Below, one piece after another: positions 1 to 5,520 of a DNA stretch of 8,773 bases. Location: the NCBI GenBank assembly GCA_003512365.1, contig DORI01000154.1, positions 5,623 to 14,395 of the forward strand, read 5' to 3'. The translations under genes were made by a program, and so were the position numbers. The notes under the pieces are model-generated. The model worked only from the letters and a program-made list of their open reading frames with translations, was not told the DNA's origin and did not search any database. This stretch comes from Crocinitomicaceae bacterium. GTDB lineage: Bacteria > Bacteroidota > Bacteroidia > Flavobacteriales_D > Crocinitomicaceae. Every line of letters starts with the position of its first letter. Position 1 is the stretch's first letter.

Positions 1-168
1 TGAGATATAAATATACTTCCTCACTTCGTTGTTTCTCTCTTTCATAAACGGACAATGCGTCACCCATTTTAGATTTTACATGGGTATTCAAACTCTCTCT
101 TAACACAGGTATTTTTTTGTTAATCCCACGTATAATTGGTTCGATTTTTCCTGTGGAGATGTATTTCG
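1..168 (-). other. Possible partial coding region running off the left edge
   Basis: Read on the minus strand, one frame is free of stop codons from the distal hairpin to the window edge, about 56 codons. It gives a protein-like, charged, helical stretch containing KIEPIIRGINKKIP, THVKSKMGDALSVYE and REKQRSEEVYLYL. The only ATG in this stretch is at 67-65; GTG and TTG codons lie upstream, and no ribosome-binding signal helps choose among them. The same frame also stays open backwards through the hairpins into the tmRNA, which cannot be coding, so part of the openness is chance. I do not recognise a family. It could be the 5' part of a gene continuing to the left, a remnant of an element inserted at the tmRNA 3' end, or noise. 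Confidence 0.25.
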
Positions 169-197
169 AAAAAAAAATAGTTCGAACCCTCGAACTA
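169..197 (-). terminator. Intrinsic terminator with T-arm-like stem
   Basis: Positions 178-185 and 190-197 form a perfect 8-bp stem around a 4-base loop. On the minus strand the stem is followed at once by nine T residues (169-177), the classic form of a Rho-independent terminator. It lies about 95 bases beyond the tmRNA 3' end and could be a back-up terminator for ssrA. Its sequence at 180-192 is identical to 305-317, inside the tmRNA T-arm. Confidence 0.6.
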
Positions 198-248
198 AAT
201 AAAGTGGTGTCTCTGGTTTTCAATACTGGTAAGGGTTTTGGAGAAATG

Positions 249-281
249 AAAAAAGAAAAGCACACCGAATTCGGTGTGCTT
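249..281 (-). terminator. Rho-independent terminator of ssrA
   Basis: Positions 258-281 are a perfect 24-base palindrome that folds into a 10-bp stem with an AATT loop. On the minus strand it is followed by a T-rich run (TTCTTTTTTC type, 257-248). It begins 10 bases after the tmRNA discriminator base, the expected place for the ssrA terminator. Confidence 0.85.
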
Positions 282-291
282 ACCCGTGGAG

Positions 292-692
292 TGGAGTCGG
301 AGGGGTTCGAACCCTCGTCCAAACAGTGAGTATTCCAGCTTTCTACATGCTTATTTCTTGATTGATTGTCGGTTGCAGCTCGGACAAGAACACCCAAAAC
401 TACAACGTAGGTTTTAAAATTTTACCGAAGCTTAAAACCATCACCTTGGCTAGCCCAATGAGATGAACTTCCGTATGGCAAACCGAATGGGCGGCAATCT
501 ACCGGAAGTACTTGTTCAACCTACTTTACTTCAGTCGAATTAAGCCCTATTAACATTCCGTTAATTAAGCAGCAAGTGCGTATGACGTATTGTCAATTAT
601 TGTTTGTGACATGAGATTATAGAGGAACACCACAACCCTCTGCATGCTGACACTTGACTACCGCTACCGCTGTCAAATCCAATGTCGACCCC
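292..692 (-). ncRNA. ssrA: Transfer-messenger RNA (tmRNA)
   Basis: tmRNA rescues ribosomes stalled on broken messages: it enters like an alanyl-tRNA and then supplies a short reading frame for a degradation tag. The 5' end (GGGGUCG, from 692) pairs with the 3' end (CGACUCC) as a 7-bp acceptor stem, and the third pair is G-U, the identity element for alanyl-tRNA synthetase. The discriminator base is A at 292, and CCA is not encoded. Near the 5' end is the conserved GGAUUUGAC block. Near the 3' end are the conserved GCAUGUAGAAAGC and CUGUUUGGAC blocks and a T-arm with loop UUCGAAC and a 5-bp stem. The length of 401 nt is normal for a one-piece tmRNA. The tag frame lies at 565-594. A promoter lies just upstream and a strong terminator just downstream, so it can be transcribed on its own; no terminator separates it from the PorP-type gene upstream. 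Confidence 0.96.
565..594 (-). other. tmRNA tag-peptide reading frame
   Basis: Inside ssrA, on the minus strand, the frame ending at the TAA at 567-565 reads DNTSYALAA before the stop. The YALAA end is the expected proteolysis signal. I chose nine codons because the usual Bacteroidota tags (GENNYALAA type) have nine residues. The exact resume codon cannot be fixed by eye, and the frame is open further upstream. Confidence 0.6.
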
Positions 693-706
693 AAAGAACG
701 TTTGAA

Positions 707-742
707 CAAAGGTAACGCGATTTTATGAAAAGCTAATGCAAA
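707..742 (-). promoter_or_regulatory. Predicted ssrA promoter, Bacteroidota type
   Basis: On the minus strand TACCTTTG (714-707) fully matches the Bacteroidota -7 consensus TAnnTTTG. A TTTG at 742-739 sits 24 bases further upstream as a possible -33 element, slightly beyond the usual spacing. The -7 box ends 15 bases before the mature tmRNA 5' end, consistent with a short leader removed by RNase P. Confidence 0.55.
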
Positions 743-770
743 TCTTTAGAATCTAGGAATTGGTGGCTGT

Positions 771-1727
771 TTAGAACGATGGACACGAAATTTTACGTAT
801 TTTCTTTGCTTTTCTAAGGCATTTTAAGTTCATACCGAGAGAAACTTCATGCGATCCTCCAGATATTCCGCTTCCAAGTTTAGAAACCGTTAAATCATAA
901 GAGTAACCTAACCTGAATTTCTCGAAGTTCACTCCAAATAATAAAATAAAGGCATCACGATTTCTATACCAAGCACCCACAGTAAATTCACCATACTTTA
1001 TATAGGTTCCAATATTTAATTCTTGAAAACCATTCTGGTATTGGTAAATGATGTTTGGTGAAATACGCGTTGTGTTGGTGTAACGTCCGCGCTGACCAAG
1101 TTTAATTTCTGCACCGGCGTGACCAGTAATGCGCATCGGTAAGCGAGAAGTTCCTAAAATCATAGATTCGTCTGGACGATTTAAGTGATGGGCAGCAATA
1201 CCAAAGTAATAGTTCTTCCCAAAACCTAAAGCGCCTGCAGAGACATCAAAGAAACCACGTCTGCCTGTTCCGCGAGGTACGTCACCTGTTTGGTAAATAA
1301 AACCTCTACGCGGATCAATCATATCACCAAAGGTTAATTTATCCCAATCAAGGAATTTCTGAAAATATGCTGCACGCATACCAAACATTAATGAAAACTT
1401 CCGCCACCTCAAGTGGTATGAATACACACCTCCAATCATCGACGTTTGAATAGTTGCTTGACCTTGCATATCGTGAAGTGCAATAATTCCCAAGCCTCCA
1501 GAGATGCTCTTAACATAGCTATCGTATGCAACGGCACTTGTAATGTAATTACCAGTTAACTGTGGCCATTGATTCCTGTAATTGGATACAATGCGAGGAC
1601 AACCAGTCGATCCTGCCAATGCTGGATTCAAATAAATAGGATTTGAATAAAATTGCGTGAAGGATGGATCTTGTGCTTGTGCTTCCATGCATATGGCTAA
1701 GAATAATAGGACAATGATTGATTTCAT
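771..1727 (-). CDS. PorP/SprF-family type IX secretion outer-membrane protein
   Basis: This 318-residue protein belongs to the PorP/SprF family, outer-membrane beta-barrel proteins associated with type IX secretion and gliding in Bacteroidota. Residues 1-18 are a signal peptide ending just before QDPSFTQFY. The family start pattern follows: QDPxFxQ, then NPIYLNPALAGS and YRNQWP. Further hallmarks are GGLGIIALHD with an alternating strand pattern, MRITGHAGAEI, and a C-terminal strand set with LGYSYDLTVSKLG and GGSHEVSLGMNL. A short basic tail with two cysteines follows the last strand. Length is typical of the family. The gene begins 7 bases after the stop of the anti-sigma/PorP fusion, so the two are co-transcribed and probably form partners. 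Bacteroidota genomes hold many paralogues of this family, so this need not be the core secretion component itself. Confidence 0.93.
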   Translation of the reverse strand: MKSIIVLLFLAICMEAQAQDPSFTQFYSNPIYLNPALAGSTGCPRIVSNYRNQWPQLTGNYITSAVAYDSYVKSISGGLGIIALHDMQGQATIQTSMIGGVYSYHLRWRKFSLMFGMRAAYFQKFLDWDKLTFGDMIDPRRGFIYQTGDVPRGTGRRGFFDVSAGALGFGKNYYFGIAAHHLNRPDESMILGTSRLPMRITGHAGAEIKLGQRGRYTNTTRISPNIIYQYQNGFQELNIGTYIKYGEFTVGAWYRNRDAFILLFGVNFEKFRLGYSYDLTVSKLGSGISGGSHEVSLGMNLKCLRKAKKIRKISCPSF

Positions 1728-1734
1728 ACGGTGG

Positions 1735-3483
1735 TTATAAAGTGATATATCTTCTCGTTTTCTTACTTGTTTCTGTATTAATACGCAACATCAATTGGTG
1801 CGTAAAACGCGCTTGCGTAAATCGTTGTTGAATGCTTGTTTGTGCAATAATTCCAAAGTGTTTTGACTGATAGCCGATTTGTGCTGTTTGTTGCAAATGA
1901 CCAACAGATCCGCCTAGTTTTAATCCGTAGATACTTGCACTGAAACCAACAAATGAACTTAAGGTTCCAGCTTTCCACGTAGAATAGACATAAGGTGCGA
2001 AAGATAGTCGTTGATTTTGAGATATGAATTGTGTTCCTGCAATACCGGAAACACGCATTTTAGCATGTTGGTAATCGTTTTCTTGATTCGAGAAAATGTC
2101 GTTGAAGTGACCGGTAATATTCTCAGCTTGCACGCCGACATAACCTCTTGATGAGTTAAGTGTAATACCTGCATCTAAATCGCGATACAATAAGTTACGA
2201 CCAATACTCGCAGTTGTGTCGAAATTTATAAGTTGCTGCTCACCGGTTTGATATTCTACAAATTGATTGTTGTAGCTGGGGATTTTGTTTCCATCAACAC
2301 GATAGTTTCCGAATTTAATTCGTGCCGCAGGTTCTAAGGACAAAGTTCTTGTAAGAGCAATTTTTGGCGATAATATCAAAGCACCGTCGTATTGCGTCAA
2401 TGCTCCGTTACCAAAATAATGGTGGTTAAATTGTACTCCAACTCCCATGCGTGCTGAGCGTGAATAGCCATCAAGGGTAATTTGGTTACTGATTTTTTGT
2501 TGTTCGTTGGTTTCCATCCATCGTGCTGTAGCTGATTGCTGATAGCGGGTTTGCGAAATAGCTCCAATATTGGAAATCATCACATCCGCTTGATTCATTT
2601 CTGGTAAAGCATATGAAATATCTGGAATGTAAGCCAAACCTGTTGAGATTTTACTCAAGGCTCTGTAAATTGGCCTCATTTTAAAAGACCCCAAACTTAT
2701 TTTGATAGTCTCTCGATTTGCCATTTCTTTGTTTTCATTGAGAACACTTTGATCGGCTTCATCAGTTAATAAAGCTGTTTTTTGGGCTAGTTGAGGTAGG
2801 GTAGAGGCTATGTTGCGTGTTTCAATTTCTTCCGAATTAGTAAGATATACAGGAAGTTCGTTCTTGTTTTCAGTCAACAAACTGATACTTTCTTCCGAAG
2901 ACGTATTTGCAACTAATGCATCGCTTATATTTTCTTTAGAAATGATGTTTGTTGTGATTTCCTCAACTAAAGAATTTGCTTCATTAATTCTTAATCTTTC
3001 CTCAGCTTGATTCGTGAAAGAAGTTTTTTGACTATTTATTCGGTTCAAATTACCGAAACTTCCCGTTTCGTTGTTCTCTTCTTGTTTTGCTTCAATAACT
3101 TTTAATTTGTCAGTTTTGGTTTGACTTTTTGCATTTATTGCAGCCGAATTAATAGCTAGCGGTAGGGTTGAATTTTCAGAAGATGGATTTAGTGTGAATC
3201 GTTGAATAAACGGAGAAGCACTTAAGATCAACGCAAGCCCATAAAGTGCATATGCCATTTTGAAGCGTGACTCTTTTTTCAGTAGTTGTGGAATGCGGTC
3301 GAATTCTGTAGAAAAGGACGTATCGGCTTCAAAATTACTTTCTCCCCACGCGTGGAAATCCTCTACTAAATCTGGATGATCTTCTAGAAATGTTTCTAAG
3401 GCCTCTACTTGTTGTGGAGATAAATTTCCTTCGTAGAAGTCAAAAAACCATCGGTCGATATTTTCCCTTTCAGGATAAGTCAT
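1735..3483 (-). CDS. Anti-sigma factor fused to a PorP/SprF-like barrel domain
   Basis: This 582-residue protein has four parts. Residues 1-75 are acidic and helical, with LSPQQVEALETFLEDHPDLV, typical of non-zinc anti-sigma N-termini that bind ECF sigma factors in the cytosol. Residues about 76-94 (AYALYGLALILSASPFI) form a single membrane helix. Residues about 95-285 are a polar linker rich in Ser, Asn, Thr and Glu. Residues about 290-582 align throughout with the adjacent PorP/SprF protein: MRVSGIAGTQF with MRITGHAGAEI, RLSFAPYVY with RISPNIIYQ, YVGVQAENIT with YFGIAAHHLN, and the last strand HQLMLRIN with HEVSLGMN. The start codon overlaps the sigma gene stop as ATGA, the normal coupling of sigma and anti-sigma. 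I infer an envelope-spanning sensor that holds the sigma factor until the barrel domain or its partner signals. There is no cleavable signal peptide; the internal helix must serve as export anchor. The domain assignment is firm by alignment to the neighbour, the function is inference. Confidence 0.85.
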   Translation of the reverse strand: MTYPERENIDRWFFDFYEGNLSPQQVEALETFLEDHPDLVEDFHAWGESNFEADTSFSTEFDRIPQLLKKESRFKMAYALYGLALILSASPFIQRFTLNPSSENSTLPLAINSAAINAKSQTKTDKLKVIEAKQEENNETGSFGNLNRINSQKTSFTNQAEERLRINEANSLVEEITTNIISKENISDALVANTSSEESISLLTENKNELPVYLTNSEEIETRNIASTLPQLAQKTALLTDEADQSVLNENKEMANRETIKISLGSFKMRPIYRALSKISTGLAYIPDISYALPEMNQADVMISNIGAISQTRYQQSATARWMETNEQQKISNQITLDGYSRSARMGVGVQFNHHYFGNGALTQYDGALILSPKIALTRTLSLEPAARIKFGNYRVDGNKIPSYNNQFVEYQTGEQQLINFDTTASIGRNLLYRDLDAGITLNSSRGYVGVQAENITGHFNDIFSNQENDYQHAKMRVSGIAGTQFISQNQRLSFAPYVYSTWKAGTLSSFVGFSASIYGLKLGGSVGHLQQTAQIGYQSKHFGIIAQTSIQQRFTQARFTHQLMLRINTETSKKTRRYITL

Positions 3484-3965
3484 GCGAGTTCGTTCAATTG
3501 TGTTAACTGTTTTTTCATTTTCATGCGTGCTCTAAACAGATAGACCTTCACTTGAGAAGCAGAAATGTCTAGAATTTCGCCGATTTCATCGTACGAATAA
3601 CCTTCTAAATCTCTGAGTAAAAGAATACTTTTTTGTAAAGGAGGAAGAATAGAAACAACATGTTGAATTACTTGCTTCGATTCGTAATAAGTTTGGTCAT
3701 ATGATCCTTTCTCATGAAGGGTCATATTGAATTCACATGAACGATTTTTTTTCTGAATGTAATTTAACATTGCATGATTCGCACATGTGAATAACCAAGC
3801 TTTTATTTTTCCTAACTCTACTTTTTCTCTGTTCATCCACAATTTTTCAAAAACATCTTGTACGATATCTTTAGCCTCCTCCTCATTTCTAAGGAAGTTA
3901 ACAGAAAATCTCATCAGTGGAGTGCTGAATTGATTTACGGCGTTGTTGTACTCGTATGGTTTCAA
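3480..3965 (-). CDS. ECF-subfamily RNA polymerase sigma factor
   Basis: This 161-residue protein is an extracytoplasmic-function sigma factor that would direct RNA polymerase to a dedicated set of promoters. Region 2 spans about residues 5-75, with the core-binding helix DIVQDVFEKLW (33-43) and the promoter-melting part KIKAWLFTCANHAMLNYI. Region 4 spans about 105-153, with LPPLQKSILLLRDLEGYSYDEI followed by the helix-turn-helix ILDISASQVKVYLFRAR. Size and layout are standard. The start is TTG at 3965: an in-frame TAA lies immediately upstream, and the next methionine (residue 18) would remove the beginning of region 2. The stop overlaps the start of the anti-sigma/PorP fusion by 4 bases, so that protein is its likely regulator. 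Its targets cannot be read from this window. Confidence 0.93.
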   Translation of the reverse strand: MKPYEYNNAVNQFSTPLMRFSVNFLRNEEEAKDIVQDVFEKLWMNREKVELGKIKAWLFTCANHAMLNYIQKKNRSCEFNMTLHEKGSYDQTYYESKQVIQHVVSILPPLQKSILLLRDLEGYSYDEIGEILDISASQVKVYLFRARMKMKKQLTQLNELA

Positions 3966-4005
3966 TTAAAAATGTTTGCAGTTAAAACAAATTGAACTAG
4001 TCAAA

Positions 4006-4024
4006 AGTTACACCTAAGGTAACT
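4006..4024. repeat. Inverted repeat upstream of the sigma gene
   Basis: AGTTAC (4006-4011) and GTAACT (4019-4024) form a 6-bp inverted repeat with a 7-base spacer. It lies in the 126-bp gap between the lipoprotein gene and the sigma gene, 41 bases upstream of the sigma start. On the minus strand it is followed by only four T residues, so it would be a weak terminator for the lipoprotein gene; an operator is equally possible. No clear TAnnTTTG promoter stands out in this gap; the closest match, TAACTTTTG, has one extra base. Confidence 0.3.
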
Positions 4025-4091
4025 ATTCTACGAATATACCAAACTGATGAAAATAATATACAACAAATGACTAAAACCGGTAGATGAATGA

Positions 4092-4739
4092 TTATTTACA
4101 AGGACAATTTCCTTGAAGTTGTCTATTTTTCCATTGAATCCAATATTCTTGTAAATTTTCTTTCGTAATGTAGCGCTTGCTTACACGAAGAGAATTACAA
4201 TGAACGCTGGTTCTGCCTGGTTTTTTTAGGTCTTCTAAACGTTTTTTTAGGTCCGGCTCATGATTCCAACCGCCTGAATGATCAAATGAGGTAAAGGCAG
4301 CACAAGCACTTTTCACACGAATCAATGGGATTTTCAAGGTATAATGCACGGAATCTTTATTGTCCATTCCTTTTGTTTTCATCACAATTCTTGATAAATC
4401 AACTTTTGAATATTTTCCTTCATTGAATAACTTTTTCAGCTGATCGCCTGTAATTCTTGCAGCATAATTTGAAAGCCGGTGAGCCGTATCGTTCATTTGT
4501 CCTTGGACGACAGCAAATTCCGGTCCTTTGTAGGAAAAGAAGAGGTAGTTCTCTTTAATCTCAGTTTTGACTTCAGCAACAAATGTTGGCGTATCATCTT
4601 TATAATCGTTAAGGGTTTCCTTTGCTTTACTTAACTGTACAGACTCTTTTTCTTCCGAAGATGAACAACTAAAAGAATAAACTACAATTAGAATACTAAA
4701 AATCGAAATTATCGTAGCCGTTTTTCGATAAAGCCTCAT
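4092..4739 (-). CDS. Putative lipoprotein of unknown function
   Basis: I do not recognise the family of this 215-residue protein. It begins with basic residues (MRLYRK), then a hydrophobic stretch, then YSFSC with Cys25 followed by SSSEE, a plausible though imperfect lipoprotein cleavage site. The mature part is polar and contains FVAEVKTEIKENYLFFSYKG, a central region with NYAARITGDQLKKLF, and a C-terminal third with SACAAFTSF, SVHCNSL and the end GNCPCK. The mature part thus has several cysteines, which could pair in the periplasm. The start codon lies inside the end of the regulator gene (44-base overlap). It is the only start that preserves the signal sequence, so the overlap is probably real and implies co-transcription with the regulator. 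A role in sugar use is possible only by association. Confidence 0.7.
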   Translation of the reverse strand: MRLYRKTATIISIFSILIVVYSFSCSSSEEKESVQLSKAKETLNDYKDDTPTFVAEVKTEIKENYLFFSYKGPEFAVVQGQMNDTAHRLSNYAARITGDQLKKLFNEGKYSKVDLSRIVMKTKGMDNKDSVHYTLKIPLIRVKSACAAFTSFDHSGGWNHEPDLKKRLEDLKKPGRTSVHCNSLRVSKRYITKENLQEYWIQWKNRQLQGNCPCK

Positions 4740-5439
4740 ATTTTTCTTCGTTGAATTTATATAATAAAGAAGGCTTGTGTGGAACTCCTCTTTGTTTTTC
4801 TTTGAGCGCTGTTACGATACCTATTTTTTGAACTTTTCTTCTGAAATTTCTTTTGTCTAAAGGTTTATCCAAAATACTTTCGTATAGCTTGTGTAATTGA
4901 CTAAGGGTAAACTTTTCAGGTAATAAGTTAAATCCGATGGGTTGAATTTTAATTTTTTGACGCAACTTATCTTTCGCAGCCTGTAAAATTTCAAAGTGAT
5001 CGAAAGCCAATTCAAAAATCTCACTCACAGGAGCCCATCCCGCTGTTTTAGCGAAAGAAGAAGCATGTGGTGAGTAATCAGACATTTTCACTAATGAATA
5101 GTAGGCTACTGTAATTACGCGTGCTTCAGGTTCTGCCCGAATGGTTTGAAGCCACTCCCTGTCAGCATCTTTACAAATTCTATTTGGGTCTCCAAAGGCA
5201 CCAACTTGTTCTAAATAGATGTCATTAATTCCTGCCAATTCATCCAAAACTCGATTCGCCGCTTGATCTAAAGTTTCATCGTTGTAAATCAAGTTTCCTG
5301 GCAATGCCAAGCGCGGACCATGTTGGGTTTGTTGCCCTCGATCGATGAGTAAAACGGTTAACTTTTCTAAATCAAAACCAAATATGACGCAATCAACAGA
5401 TACGTTAGGATTTAATTCATGTGTTACTTTTTTTTGCAT
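4696..5439 (-). CDS. NUDIX-domain winged-helix transcriptional regulator (NrtR/AraR type)
   Basis: The protein (247 residues from the chosen ATG) combines an N-terminal NUDIX-like ligand-sensing domain (about 8-150) with a C-terminal winged helix (about 170-240, with FTLSQLHKLYESIL and KRNFRRKVQ). The family opening VSVDCVIFGFD is clear. The NUDIX box region (48-71, from GNLIYNDE to RVLDELAGI) lacks the paired glutamates of active hydrolases, as expected for members that bind a metabolite rather than cleave it. In Bacteroidota such proteins (for example AraR) control sugar genes. It is divergent from the kinase-amylase-transporter operon, with palindromes in the gap, so it very likely controls that operon and perhaps itself. 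A TTG at 5451 would add four residues; I prefer ATG at 5439 because the extension reads only NSN and would cover the palindromes. Confidence 0.9.
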   Translation of the reverse strand: MQKKVTHELNPNVSVDCVIFGFDLEKLTVLLIDRGQQTQHGPRLALPGNLIYNDETLDQAANRVLDELAGINDIYLEQVGAFGDPNRICKDADREWLQTIRAEPEARVITVAYYSLVKMSDYSPHASSFAKTAGWAPVSEIFELAFDHFEILQAAKDKLRQKIKIQPIGFNLLPEKFTLSQLHKLYESILDKPLDKRNFRRKVQKIGIVTALKEKQRGVPHKPSLLYKFNEEKYEALSKNGYDNFDF

Positions 5440-5461
5440 ATTTGAATTCAAATTCGAATTT
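5440..5461. promoter_or_regulatory. Two overlapping palindromes, likely operator
   Basis: ATTTGAATTCAAAT (5440-5453) and AAATTCGAATTT (5450-5461) are both perfect palindromes and share four bases. They sit directly upstream of the regulator ATG and overlap the -33 side of the predicted plus-strand promoter. A dimeric winged-helix regulator bound here could block both directions. AT-rich sequence makes short palindromes fairly common, so the assignment to this regulator is inference. Confidence 0.5.
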
Positions 5462-5475
5462 ATGTTTTAAATTTG
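5441..5475 (+). promoter_or_regulatory. Predicted promoter of the sugar operon
   Basis: TAAATTTG (5468-5475) fully matches the Bacteroidota -7 consensus TAnnTTTG, and TTTG at 5441-5444 lies 23 bases upstream as the -33 element. Transcription would start near 5480, leaving about 40 bases of leader before the kinase ATG. The -33 element lies inside the palindromes. Confidence 0.5.
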
Positions 5476-5520
5476 AAAGTGTTAAAATGACACGAAGTTA
5501 AATTAAACTCGTACAAATAT

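Noticed and set aside
117..329. Plus-strand open frame of 70 codons
   Set aside because: It runs across both terminator hairpins and the tmRNA T-arm in antisense; the GFEP-like end is the usual translation artefact of a T-arm.
1778..2174. Two short minus-strand frames inside the fusion gene
   Set aside because: They lie in another frame of a gene that is clearly coding by alignment to its neighbour.
1738..2616. C-terminal part of the 582-residue protein as a FecR-type or TonB-type domain
   Set aside because: It lacks FecR features and instead aligns along its length with the adjacent PorP/SprF protein.
2810..3010. Short plus-strand frame opposite the linker region
   Set aside because: Antisense shadow of the Ser/Glu-rich linker, with no start signal or recognisable content.
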